64,000 nt of DNA, taken from Aphanocapsa sp. GSE-SYN-MK-11-07L (lineage in GTDB: Bacteria; Cyanobacteriota; Cyanobacteriia; Thermosynechococcales; Thermosynechococcaceae). Under the pieces are notes generated by a model. That model did not search any database, was not told the origin of the DNA, and saw only the letters and a program-made list of their open reading frames with translations. How positions within the stretch are numbered: the stretch's first letter is position 1; every line of letters starts with the position of its first letter. The stretch covers positions 1-64,000 of the forward strand of contig JAHHGS010000033.1 in NCBI GenBank assembly GCA_019359715.1, in the 5' to 3' direction. Both the position numbers and the translations under genes were made by a program. Positions 8,967-17,345 of the stretch are shown one piece after another.

Positions 8967-10604
8967 TCAACTAGAGAGCGGTGGCTGCATCTGTTGCAGT
9001 TTGGCATCTAGGCGTTGCTCAGAGGCTAAGCGTTCCAAAGCATAGTCATTCAGGTCAACAAAGTGCATCTTGGCAACTAGGGCTGGATGAACCGTCTGGA
9101 TTTGCTGATACATGGCTTGGGCGATCGCCCGATAGCCGGAATGCCCCTGCCGGGAACTGCGTAATTCAATAAAGTGATAGGCTTCGCGCAGGTTCAGCTT
9201 CATTCGCCAGCGGACTCGATAGGCAAACGGCACCACATACTGGGCCGCTTCTGGCAAGTCTTGACCAATTAACTCAGCCGTTTCGGCCGCCCGATCTAAG
9301 GCTTGGCAATAAGGGGCGGCTAAATTGGCAGCAACCAGTTCTGGCGGCACCGCGTAGCCATGCTGCACCGTGTATCGCTGCCGCTCTTGGCTCAAGACGC
9401 GATGCCGATGCAAATCACGATAGGCGCCCAAATCTGCCAGGAGATCAAAGCTGTAGTAGGTTTCTTCAAAGGCTCGCCCCGGCCGATGAAATCGCACCGC
9501 CCGATCGCCAATATAGGTGTTGATGATTTCCAGTTTTGCCGCCGCTGATAGCTCAGCCGCGTAGGCGTTCAGTTGGTCAAATCCCAAATTGGTTTGGGGA
9601 TAGAGAATGGCGGCGACAATTTTAGTTTCGGCATTGGGGTCATATTCGACTAGCTGAACCATTGCTGAAGCATCAGTCTTCAGGTCAGCCGTCAGCTTTT
9701 GGGTCAGGGCAGCCGTGCGATCGCCATTGTCAGCCAAGTAGCGAACATAGGCTTGTCCCCGCTCTGTTTTGGCCCGCTTCACAAACGAGGGAATCATTTG
9801 GTCTAGCTCCTGCTGCATGGCCAAGCCCAACTCCTGCACCTCTGGGTGGGGCGAAGCCGCCAGTTTGACCAATAGATACTCAAAAGCCCGCCCATTCCCG
9901 AATAAACCGACATTGGTCAGGGTGGCCATCGGCAGTAAGCCCCGCAGCAGGTCGAGGGCTTTGGCTCTGGTGGCGCTGGCATAAGCTCGTTCTGAAGTAG
10001 ATTCTTCTTTTGGGGTACAAGCCTGCACCCAACTGATCAGCGGGTCAATCAGGGCCGTATAAGTATCAAATAAATGATCAAGGCTAGCTTCGTAGCGTGC
10101 GGCATGGCTTGAGACCATAATTGCCGGCTCGCGATAGTACAAATAGCGCCCATTTACCTTTTTGTTAAAGGGCACGTAACGAGTCGATTTTTCGAGTGGA
10201 GAAATGCCCAAGCGGCTGTCTTCTAGGGCTTTAGCAGCAATATTGCTCACGCCTTCGCAGGCCAAGTGCGCTCCGCCTAATTCGGCCACGGAGTCATCGC
10301 CGTAGCCAATCAAAACGCGATCGTAGAAGGCTTCTGCTTTCTGAATGGCCACCAGTTGGTCAGCTTGATTACCGCTTGCTGACCCAACAATCCCGGCAAA
10401 GTCAGCTTCTGGGGCTTTGATAAATTCGTCCAACAGAATCCGGCGTAAGCCTTTTTCACTGCGGCTATAGCGAGAAAACAATGCCCCTTTCACCACTTCC
10501 GGCAAGTTGCGAAACCCAAACACGGGGCGATCTAAGTTAGTTACAAAGGGCTGGAGCAAACGGCTCTCTTGCTCGGTTAGGGATTCCTGGAAAAAATCAC
10601 TCAT
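8967..10604 (-). CDS. Double-length FAD-dependent thymidylate synthase-like protein
   Basis: At 545 residues this is about twice the size of ordinary ThyX, which methylates dUMP to dTMP using FAD and methylenetetrahydrofolate. Two ThyX-like halves can be seen. The C-terminal half has RHR at 400-402 followed by LSQERQRYT, comparable with the ThyX motif RHRX7S, and later a F.ELR...Q segment. The N-terminal half has the equivalent segment SRLGISPLEKSTRYV near 129-143, but without RHR. The gene lies 24 bp downstream of dUTPase, which makes dUMP, so a role in thymidylate supply is well supported. Whether the enzyme is active or an RNA/nucleotide-related paralogue cannot be decided here; a separate standard ThyX may exist elsewhere. 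Confidence 0.75.
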   Translation of the reverse strand: MSDFFQESLTEQESRLLQPFVTNLDRPVFGFRNLPEVVKGALFSRYSRSEKGLRRILLDEFIKAPEADFAGIVGSASGNQADQLVAIQKAEAFYDRVLIGYGDDSVAELGGAHLACEGVSNIAAKALEDSRLGISPLEKSTRYVPFNKKVNGRYLYYREPAIMVSSHAARYEASLDHLFDTYTALIDPLISWVQACTPKEESTSERAYASATRAKALDLLRGLLPMATLTNVGLFGNGRAFEYLLVKLAASPHPEVQELGLAMQQELDQMIPSFVKRAKTERGQAYVRYLADNGDRTAALTQKLTADLKTDASAMVQLVEYDPNAETKIVAAILYPQTNLGFDQLNAYAAELSAAAKLEIINTYIGDRAVRFHRPGRAFEETYYSFDLLADLGAYRDLHRHRVLSQERQRYTVQHGYAVPPELVAANLAAPYCQALDRAAETAELIGQDLPEAAQYVVPFAYRVRWRMKLNLREAYHFIELRSSRQGHSGYRAIAQAMYQQIQTVHPALVAKMHFVDLNDYALERLASEQRLDAKLQQMQPPLSS

Positions 10605-10628
10605 GCTTTGCTGGAAGGGTTAATAAAT

Positions 10629-11111
10629 TTAATCAGAAGGCAATCCTTTATCGGCGGCATCCACATAGGTAATCCCAGTCGAACCAAAGCCGCCACTGCC
10701 CCTGGATGACTCTGCCAAATCGTCCACCTCCTGAAACCGACCGAGCATGACCGGAGCAACGACGAGCTGAGCAATTTTTTGACCCTTGCGAATTGAGAAA
10801 GGCTCAGACCCTAAGTTGAGTAAGAGCACCTTAATTTCGCCGCGATAGCCCGCATCAACCGTACCCGGAGTATTCAAAACCGTCAATCCATACCTGAGCG
10901 CTAAACCGCTGCGGGGGCGCACCTGCAATTCAAACCCGGCTGGCACTTCAGCAGCTAAACCTGTCGGGACAGCAAACCATTGCATCGGCGGCAAAGTGTA
11001 ATCCACCACAGACACCAAATCGGCACCGGAGTCACCCGGATGCTCGTATCTGGGTAGAGTTGCCTCCGGCAGCAGGCGTTTTATTTTGACCAGAATTTGG
11101 CGATCGGTCAT
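10629..11111 (-). CDS. dut: dUTP diphosphatase (dUTPase)
   Basis: This trimeric dUTPase hydrolyses dUTP to dUMP and diphosphate, keeping uracil out of DNA and supplying thymidylate synthesis. All five family motifs are present in order: PGDSGADL, the PRSGLA loop, GTVDAGYRGEI with the catalytic Asp and Tyr, GQKIAQLV and the C-terminal P-loop-like RGSGGFGSTG. The length is about 160 residues, normal for the family. I prefer the ATG at 11111 (MTDRQ), but an in-frame ATG at 11138 adds nine residues and neither has a clear ribosome-binding site. It is the first gene of a probable operon with the ThyX-like gene. Confidence 0.93.
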   Translation of the reverse strand: MTDRQILVKIKRLLPEATLPRYEHPGDSGADLVSVVDYTLPPMQWFAVPTGLAAEVPAGFELQVRPRSGLALRYGLTVLNTPGTVDAGYRGEIKVLLLNLGSEPFSIRKGQKIAQLVVAPVMLGRFQEVDDLAESSRGSGGFGSTGITYVDAADKGLPSD

Positions 11112-11789
11112 GTCTCTAATCTTCAAATGAACTACCATCTAGCCGCTACGCTGAGCTAGAGGTCTCTGACGCTTCGCTTGAGCCACTTACCTTTTCGCAT
11201 CCGGAGGCACGATTGATAGAGGTTTCTCATCCACGTCTGACGACGCTAGTTCCTAACGCCATTTGCCAGAGGATCTGGCAAATTGAGCAAAGTATTATTA
11301 ACTTGGCTCAGAATCTCTACATGGGCTACAGCTAGGTGCAGCGCAACACGTTCCTTACGAAGTCTGATCTCCGGATACTGGACGTTACTGTGCGTATCGA
11401 TTCGGGTTAGACAAGAGCTTTTGTCCCAAGTGGGAAGGAGGTTGTCGTCCTCACGTCCGAAGTGGCTCTGTTATTGGAATGGCTCACTATTGTCATTCTA
11501 CCGGAATGTTGGCGCTTCCTCAACCACCCCAATCTCTCGCATTGCTTGGCCCCTAAGCCGAGCCGAAGGGCGCTATCCTTCCCTACCCCGCTTCGCTGAG
11601 GGTAGGGACTGTCGCGAGAACGTTCAAAAATTCAAATCTTCAAAGTTTAAGCTGTCGGAGGCAGATTTTTCTTTTTGCAATAAATCAGCCCTGTCCTTAT
11701 TAAGGGGAGCCACTGCGTATTCCTAGCGGAACGCTCCGCGAGGCGACGGGTTCCCCGGCTTAAAGCAAGTGGCGTCGATTTAGGGGGAT
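11112..11789. other. Gene-free, hairpin-rich region
   Basis: No convincing gene is visible in about 680 bp. The region holds several inverted repeats: ATTTGCCAG/CTGGCAAAT at 11261-11283, TCCCTACCC/GGGTAGGGA at 11580-11608 and GCGGA/TCCGC near 11728-11742, plus short GC-rich phrases such as CGCTTCGCTGAGGG and CTCCGCGAGGCGAC. These look like the short interspersed hairpin repeats common in cyanobacterial intergenic DNA, or the non-coding end of a decayed IS200/IS605-type element. I cannot choose between these. Confidence 0.45.
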
Positions 11790-12230
11790 CTAAATGCATA
11801 ATTTCTCAGCATTAATAAAGTCAAGCAGAATTCTCTGGTGAATGCCTGTCAGTGGGCGCTCTTCACCCGCTTGGACAGAATAGTGCCGCCCAGCCCGAAT
11901 GGCAACGGGTTCAAGCAAGCCCAGATCCCATCCTTCCTGCAATACTAGCTCTGGCAGACTAACCGACAGCGGCCCATGAAAGACATGCCGGATCACTCCC
12001 AGATCCTCATAGCAACCAAAAGGCAGCAGCTCCTCTGCGACATAGCTAATTTCTTCCTCTAACTCTCTTCTGACGGCAACTTCCGGCGTTTCGCCGAGTT
12101 CGATGTGTCCGCCAAAAAATCCCCAGCAGCCTGGATAAACAATGCCAGGAATGTTATCTCTCAACTGCATAAGAAAGCTGTTTTGTCTATACAGGATAGC
12201 GATAGCGACAGTAATCATTTGGTCAGTCAT
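11790..12230 (-). CDS. Nudix hydrolase
   Basis: This 146-residue protein contains a Nudix box from about residue 41 (GHIELGE, then REL.EE at 55-60), the metal-binding site used to hydrolyse nucleoside diphosphates linked to another moiety. The glycine normally near the end of the box is Ser62, a tolerated but less common change. The substrate is unknown; MutT-like cleaning, ADP-ribose or NAD-derivative hydrolysis are all possible. It stands alone on the minus strand next to the divergent DUF1815 gene. Confidence 0.88.
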   Translation of the reverse strand: MTDQMITVAIAILYRQNSFLMQLRDNIPGIVYPGCWGFFGGHIELGETPEVAVRRELEEEISYVAEELLPFGCYEDLGVIRHVFHGPLSVSLPELVLQEGWDLGLLEPVAIRAGRHYSVQAGEERPLTGIHQRILLDFINAEKLCI

Positions 12231-12332
12231 ACATAGTTTTCAGGCAACTGAGCAATTTGGATTGAAATATAAAATTTTCGTTAAATTCTGAGATCGACTA
12301 CAATGTAAACGTTAGCGCGTGAGGGGTGAACT

Positions 12333-12659
12333 ATGTTCCTCAGACTTGCGGATCAGCATCGACAGTTTATTCAAGACCTCGTGATGAATCTCCAATCTTT
12401 GGCGATCGTTTTAGAGCGTCGAGGATACCTCGCTTCCTGCTATACCTGCGGGGGGCAAATGAACAGTGCCTCCTTTATGGTGAGCCTGGGAGAGAGTCAC
12501 TTGATTCGGTTTTTGGTGTCTGACTATGGCATCACTTGGACTGAGATGCGGGACGACCGAGAACTGATGAAGCTAGAAGGCGCAGAGGCAATTAGCCAAC
12601 TGCAAGACCTAGCGAATTTGATCAAATATCAGCCCAGCCCGGCTGTCACGATTGGCTAG
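12333..12659 (+). CDS. DUF1815 family protein (cyanobacterial, unknown function)
   Basis: The 108-residue protein matches my memory of the DUF1815 family, short proteins conserved across cyanobacteria, with motifs FLRLA.QHRQF.QDLVMNL, CYTCGG and DYGITWTEMRDDRELM. It has no signal peptide or membrane segment and contains two Cys in a C.TC pattern. GAGGGG lies about 7 bases before the ATG, supporting this start. The function is not known. An 18-bp palindrome containing a HIP1 octamer (GGCTAG-CGATCG-CTAGCC, 12654-12671) covers the stop codon. Confidence 0.88.
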   Translation: MFLRLADQHRQFIQDLVMNLQSLAIVLERRGYLASCYTCGGQMNSASFMVSLGESHLIRFLVSDYGITWTEMRDDRELMKLEGAEAISQLQDLANLIKYQPSPAVTIG

Positions 12660-12792
12660 CGATCGCTAGCCAGCAAAATGTTATCCTCAACACAGGAAGG
12701 GTTGAAGCCTAGAGTCGTGCGCCCTAAAGCACTGGCTGAGAGTTCTTTGACTTTTCGCTAGTGTCTAAATCGGTAGATCGTGCTGCAACTCT

Positions 12793-13692
12793 ATGGGTGT
12801 TCTGAATTCGGGCTGGCAACATCAATTTATTCAAACCAACAAAATCCGCTTACACTGTGTCACCCAGGGCGAAGGTGACTTAGTTATTCTTCTCCACGGC
12901 TTTCCTGAATTTTGGTATGCCTGGCGATTCCAGCTACCGATTCTCTCCCGCTACTTCAAAGTCGTGGTGCCAGATTTACGGGGCTATAACGATTCTGACA
13001 AGCCCAGCAGCGGCTACGATCTTGATACCCTCAGCGCTGATGTTGTCGGTTTGATTGAAGCCCTCGGCTACCAGCAAGCCCACATTGTCGGACACGACTG
13101 CGGCGGTTTAATTGCTTGGCACCTAGCGCAAAAATTTCCGGAATACGTGCAGCGCTTAGCGGTTTTGAATGCACCCCACCCCACCCGATTGGTGCGAGAT
13201 TTATTTGGCAACCTAGAGCAACTGCTGCAAAGCTGGCAGCTTCTGGCCTTACAGGTGCCGGCTTTACCTGAGTATTTGATTCAGCAAAACTTAAAGAATT
13301 TCCTGCAAGATTGGTTTCAGCGACATTCGATTCGCAAGGGAGCTTTTTCCTCAGAAACAATTCAGATTTATCAGTCTGCGCTCGAAAAGGCCGGCACGCT
13401 CTCGGCTGCGATTAGCTCCTATCGCCAGTTGCTCTCGCCCAAAGATTGGTTGCCCAACTTAGTGCGGCGGCCGCAACTGATTACGGCTCCAACCCTAGTT
13501 CTGTGGGGGGAAGAAGATACTGTCGTCAGTCCGCTCCTAGCTGAAGGTCTAGACCGCCTGATCAGCGCTCCTTTTCGCCTCCGGTTATTGTCTGAATGCG
13601 GACATTGGGCGCAGCAGGAAGTGCCAAGCATTGTCAATCAAGAGCTATTAGATTTCCTCCGCCAAGGCCTGAATAGACCCTACTTTACCTGA
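12793..13692 (+). CDS. Alpha/beta hydrolase, epoxide hydrolase/haloalkane dehalogenase-like
   Basis: The 299-residue protein has the order typical of this subfamily: HGFPEFWYAW (oxyanion region, about 35-44), a nucleophile elbow GHDCGG with Asp102, a helical cap, an acidic residue in LWGEEDTVV and the catalytic His in ECGHWAQQE. An Asp nucleophile, not Ser, points to ester-intermediate enzymes such as soluble epoxide hydrolases or (fluoro)haloacetate dehalogenases. The substrate cannot be fixed from sequence. It is monocistronic, ending at a very strong stem-loop terminator. Confidence 0.87.
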   Translation: MGVLNSGWQHQFIQTNKIRLHCVTQGEGDLVILLHGFPEFWYAWRFQLPILSRYFKVVVPDLRGYNDSDKPSSGYDLDTLSADVVGLIEALGYQQAHIVGHDCGGLIAWHLAQKFPEYVQRLAVLNAPHPTRLVRDLFGNLEQLLQSWQLLALQVPALPEYLIQQNLKNFLQDWFQRHSIRKGAFSSETIQIYQSALEKAGTLSAAISSYRQLLSPKDWLPNLVRRPQLITAPTLVLWGEEDTVVSPLLAEGLDRLISAPFRLRLLSECGHWAQQEVPSIVNQELLDFLRQGLNRPYFT

Positions 13693-13695
13693 GCC

Positions 13696-13744
13696 TCAGA
13701 ATCTTGAATCGTTTGATCTTTGCTCAAACGATTCAAGATTCTGA
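13696..13744 (+). terminator. Terminator after the alpha/beta hydrolase
   Basis: A perfect 21-bp stem (13696-13716 against 13724-13744) with a 7-base loop starts 3 bp after the hydrolase stop codon. The stem is long and mostly A/T, and no long U-run follows, so it may also stabilise the 3' end. Confidence 0.8.
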
Positions 13745-13933
13745 CTTATTGCTGTCTACAACATCTCCATCTCTCATCTGGCTGATCAATGCAGCGATAA
13801 TTCTCTTGCCTTTTAGAGACAGGAGCTGGCTGCGATCGCTGTTAATCTGAACGGCATCACGCAATTCAGAGACGCTGTTGACAGTTTTGACGCTAACGCA
13901 GATGGCCTGATTGTTACTGACGAGGAAAATATT

Positions 13934-14158
13934 ATGTTACCCACTGTCAATGTTCTGATGGCGATTTCAGCGGTTGAAAAAACTGCTGATCCAATCGCGG
14001 CTATTTTATTGCCGATTGTTGCAATTGGCGGCTTCTTGGCGGCTACTATCATTGGCTCGATCGCCTGGTATAACTCGAAGCGCCCACCGGGTTGGGAAGA
14101 TAAAAAACGTCCCGACATTGTGCCCAAAATTGATACCTCTAGCAATCCTGAGCCATAG
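13934..14158 (+). CDS. Small single-span membrane protein with an EF-hand-like sequence upstream
   Basis: From the ATG at 13934, with GAGGA 8 bases before it, the frame encodes 74 residues: one hydrophobic helix (about 20-45) followed by a short, Pro-rich charged tail. The same frame is open back to a stop at 13814, and the residues just before the Met form a perfect EF-hand loop (D-A-N-A-D-G-L-I-V-T-D-E). No ATG, GTG or TTG was found upstream in that frame. The protein may be a 5'-decayed calcium-binding membrane protein, may start at an unusual codon, or the loop may be a remnant. No family was recognised. Confidence 0.5.
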   Translation: MLPTVNVLMAISAVEKTADPIAAILLPIVAIGGFLAATIIGSIAWYNSKRPPGWEDKKRPDIVPKIDTSSNPEP

Positions 14159-14204
14159 CTTCTTCACAGAATAACTGAGCTTGCTTTCTCTTTTCCCTTA
14201 ACTT

Positions 14205-14236
14205 AACCCTTGTTTCGCATAGAACGAGGGTTTTAT
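14205..14236 (+). terminator. Rho-independent terminator
   Basis: AACCCTTGTTT at 14205-14215 pairs with GAACGAGGGTT at 14222-14232 (two G-U pairs) and is followed by TTTTATTATT. It ends the small membrane-protein transcript. Confidence 0.7.
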
Positions 14237-14308
14237 TATTCTCAACCAAAGTCGAGGTGTTTTGACTTTGCCTGATTATTTAACAGTTAGTTTGTTCGGT
14301 TTTAATCG

Positions 14309-15019
14309 CTAAGAAACAATGCCCGATCGCAGGGCCCGAACGGCTGCTTCTGTCCGGTCATCAGCGCAGAGCTTGGCTAGGATATTGCGGACGTGGGTTT
14401 TGACAGTGCCGACGGTGATGTATAGCTTTTCAGCGATCGCAATATTGGTGCAGCCTGCTACCATCAGTTCCAAGACTTCTCGCTCGCGGTCGGTAAGGGG
14501 ATCGGCGGCTAGCACTTCTTCTAAGTCTGGGTCAACGGCATGAATTTCAATTCTTCGCTTCAGTTCAGACTGGGGCATTGCTTGTCGCATTTGCCGCAGG
14601 ACGACGCTGGCGATCGCCGGATCAATCCAAGCGCTTCCTTCATGGGTCATCTGAATCGCTTCCGTTAGCCGATCTACCCCAATATCTTTAATGCAGTAGG
14701 AGTCGGCACCAGAAGCAAAAGACGCCAAAACGGCATCTTCGTTGCTTTGCATGGTTAGCATCAAGATTTTAGTCGTCGCCTCAGGACTATCTGATTGAAA
14801 TTGCCGAAACTGCTTAGTCATTTCAATCCCATCCATGCCCGGCAAGCCAATATCGACTAAGGCAACATCAGCCGGAGTCGTTTGCAAAAGTTTTAGCCCT
14901 TGAACGCCATTGATTGCTTCTCCGACAACTCGAATCCCATTTTGACTCTGGAGAGCAGTTCGCAAACCAATTCGCACTACATCGTGGTCTTCAATCAAAA
15001 CGATCCGAATATCACTCAT
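14309..15019 (-). CDS. NarL/LuxR-type response regulator
   Basis: This 236-residue regulator has an N-terminal receiver domain with the acidic pocket EDHD, the phospho-acceptor Asp in LVDIGLPGMDG and Lys in CIKD. It ends in a LuxR-type helix-turn-helix (LTDREREVLELM to VGTVKTHVRNIL). It probably activates or represses transcription on phosphorylation. I place the start at ATG 15019; a GTG 9 bp upstream is possible. The gene is divergent from the histidine kinase at 15265 across a 245-bp gap that holds the palindrome GTTAGGCCTAAC (15114-15125), so the neighbouring kinases are candidate partners. Confidence 0.9.
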   Translation of the reverse strand: MSDIRIVLIEDHDVVRIGLRTALQSQNGIRVVGEAINGVQGLKLLQTTPADVALVDIGLPGMDGIEMTKQFRQFQSDSPEATTKILMLTMQSNEDAVLASFASGADSYCIKDIGVDRLTEAIQMTHEGSAWIDPAIASVVLRQMRQAMPQSELKRRIEIHAVDPDLEEVLAADPLTDREREVLELMVAGCTNIAIAEKLYITVGTVKTHVRNILAKLCADDRTEAAVRALRSGIVS

Positions 15020-15264
15020 GGCTAGCACAATTTACTCTAAGGCACCTCCACAATAGCGGAAATCTCCGTCGCAAATGACTACCAATGGTATCTTGAGTTC
15101 CTCGCTGGTTTATGTTAGGCCTAACCCATTAATAATTGCGCGATCCGATTCACGATCGCTAAAAATTTTCAAACCTTCAGTTAGTGCCATCTCCTGATCT
15201 GACTAGCCGAGAGGATAGTAAACCTGATTATTGCTTGAATTACTAGCTATCATTCCGGCTCAAA

Positions 15265-17238
15265 ATGGACAATCCTGTTCTAATCGTAATGCCAACCGCG
15301 ACGCCATCTAGTCTGAGCAATCACCCAGCAAATTTTCAACCCCAGATTTTTTGGAAGGCTGATGCCCAAGGGCACCTGATTTATCTGGCACCGCAATGGC
15401 AAGCGGTGACTGGGCAATCAGCAACTGCAAGTCTGGGCGATCGCTATTTGGAATGCATCCACCCCGACGATCGCCATTTAGGGCTGGACTCGCAATCTCT
15501 AGCCCAGCCCTATGCAGCAGCCCTGCGCCTGCGCCTGCTAGATGGCACCTATGCCAAGTGGATTGCCCAAGCTCAGCCAATTACTGATGCCAACCAGCAG
15601 ATCTTGGAATGGCTGGGTGCCTTTACCCTTGCTCAGCCTCAACCATCTGCCCTTCAGTTCAACGCAGAACTGGAATTGTGCGTTGCCCAGCGCACAGCAG
15701 AAATGGAAGGTTCGATGATCCGGGTGCGAGACTACGTTGAGCGCGTCACTGTTGCTTTAGATGCCGCCAAGATGGGCATGTGGGACTGGGATCTGATCAC
15801 GAATCAGACGGTCTGGAGTCCCTATCATGAAATGCTGTTGGGCTACGAGTCAGGAACACCTCGTCGCACCTATCAAGACTGGGCCGAGCGGGTGCATCCT
15901 GATGATTTGGCCTGGGTGGAAGCAGAAATGGAGCATTGCAGAAGATCTGGCAGCGACTATAACCCCGAATATCGGGTGATTTGGCCGGATGGCAGCCAGC
16001 ATTGGCTGACTGCTTTTGGTCGCTTCCATTACAATCCGGCAGGACAACCGATCCGAATGGTGGGGATGATTTGGGATATTAGCGATCGCAAGCAAGCCGA
16101 ACTCAAGCTGATCGAAACCCAAGAAAGGTTTCAGGCGACTTTTGAGCAAGCAGCGGTTGGGATCGCCCACGTCGCTTTGAATGGGCAATGGCTGCGGGTG
16201 AACCAAAAACTGTGTGAAATCGTTGGTTATAGCCATGCTGAGCTTTTAGCTCTGACGTTTCAGGATATTACTCACCCAGAAGATTTAGCGGCTGATTTAG
16301 CCTGCATCCAGCGGTTACTGAGCGATGAAATTAATACTTATGTCCTGGAGAAACGCTATCTGCGTCAGGATCAGACGGTCGTTTGGGTAAATTTAACGGT
16401 TTCCTTGGTGCGCCAAGCCCAGAACTCGGCTGAACCGGGTGCGCCCAAATACTTTATTTCTGTGATTGAGGACATTGGCGATCGCAAAGCGGCTGAACTG
16501 ACGCTGCAAAATCGCAGCCGCGAATTGAACCAGTTGAATTTGCTGTTTGCTCAGACGACTGCCCTGGTTGAAAAGCGCAATCAGGAGTTAGACCAGTTTG
16601 CCTACCTGGTTTCCCATGACCTGAAAGCTCCCCTGCGAGCAATTTCTAACCTAGCCCACTGGATTGAAGATGATTTGGGCAGGCAACTGCCGCCCGAAAA
16701 CCAACAGCACCTGCAACTGATGCAGTCTCGCGTCGGGCGGATGGAAAAGCTGATCAATGGGCTACTGGAGTACTCCCGGATTGGGCGGGTGAACATGGAA
16801 ATTCAACCCGTTGCTGTGGCTGATTTGCTGGCAGAAGTGATTGACTCGATTGATCCACCGGCAACGTTTAAGATTCAGATTGCTGCTGATCTGCCGACTT
16901 TAAAAACCAAGCGACTGCTGCTGCATCAAGTTTTTTCTAACCTGATCAGCAACGCGATTAAGCATCACGATCGCCCGGATGGGCAAATTCAAATTAGCGC
17001 TCAGCCGCAGCCAAATGGATACGAATTCGCCGTTGGAGACGACGGGCCAGGCATTGCCGCCAATCAACATGAACGCATCTTTGGCATTTTCCAGACCTTG
17101 CACCAGAGCAAAGATGAAAATACCGGGATTGGGCTGGCGATCGTCAAAAAAATTGTTGAGAGCGAAGCGGGGCAAATTTCAGTGGAGTCCAGCCTGGGCG
17201 AAGGCACAACCTTTCGATTTACCTGGTCAGCAAGCTAA
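15265..17238 (+). CDS. Histidine kinase with three PAS domains
   Basis: This 657-residue protein has no membrane segment, so it is probably soluble. Three PAS/PAC units (about 20-125, 160-280 and 285-405, each ending near an HPDD-type or DISDRK/DIGDRK motif) precede a coiled linker and a kinase core. The core has H-box His451 (VSHDLKAP), N-box NLISNAIKH, G1 DDGPGI, an F-box and G2 NTGIGLAIVKK. The kinase core is very like that of the next gene at 17346 and of cyanobacterial phytochrome-type kinases, which pair with Rcp1-like receivers; such a receiver is encoded at 19309. No cofactor-binding residue for the PAS domains was identified. Confidence 0.9.
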   Translation: MDNPVLIVMPTATPSSLSNHPANFQPQIFWKADAQGHLIYLAPQWQAVTGQSATASLGDRYLECIHPDDRHLGLDSQSLAQPYAAALRLRLLDGTYAKWIAQAQPITDANQQILEWLGAFTLAQPQPSALQFNAELELCVAQRTAEMEGSMIRVRDYVERVTVALDAAKMGMWDWDLITNQTVWSPYHEMLLGYESGTPRRTYQDWAERVHPDDLAWVEAEMEHCRRSGSDYNPEYRVIWPDGSQHWLTAFGRFHYNPAGQPIRMVGMIWDISDRKQAELKLIETQERFQATFEQAAVGIAHVALNGQWLRVNQKLCEIVGYSHAELLALTFQDITHPEDLAADLACIQRLLSDEINTYVLEKRYLRQDQTVVWVNLTVSLVRQAQNSAEPGAPKYFISVIEDIGDRKAAELTLQNRSRELNQLNLLFAQTTALVEKRNQELDQFAYLVSHDLKAPLRAISNLAHWIEDDLGRQLPPENQQHLQLMQSRVGRMEKLINGLLEYSRIGRVNMEIQPVAVADLLAEVIDSIDPPATFKIQIAADLPTLKTKRLLLHQVFSNLISNAIKHHDRPDGQIQISAQPQPNGYEFAVGDDGPGIAANQHERIFGIFQTLHQSKDENTGIGLAIVKKIVESEAGQISVESSLGEGTTFRFTWSAS

Positions 17239-17261
17239 TTGTTTCTATGCAAGCAAGTCCC

Positions 17262-17336
17262 TCTAGCCCCCCTGCCCCTCAATTCTGGGGGGTTCTGAAG
17301 TCAGAGTCCCCCAATTCTGGGGGATTTAGGGGGCTT
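17262..17336. repeat. Cyanobacterial C/G-run interspersed repeat
   Basis: Two similar C-run/AATTCT/G-run hairpins stand in tandem: CCCCTCAATTCTGGGGGG near 17275-17292, and CCCCCAATTCTGGGGG near 17308-17323 followed by ATTTAGGGGGC. The second core recurs, inverted, at about 62615. Such repeats are widespread between genes in cyanobacteria. This copy fills the gap between the two paralogous kinase genes. Confidence 0.7.
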
Positions 17337-17345
17337 TGATTGCCG

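Noticed and set aside
11283-11726. 147-codon ORF on the plus strand
   Set aside because: The composition is dominated by Ser, Arg and Leu with no recognisable motif, and it crosses the hairpin at 11580-11608. It is probably a chance frame in repeat DNA.
15114-15125. GTTAGGCCTAAC, which contains GTTRRRY and RYYYAAC
   Set aside because: It is a bare 12-bp palindrome with no L boxes or loop, so it is not an attC site. It may be an operator between the divergent regulator and kinase genes.
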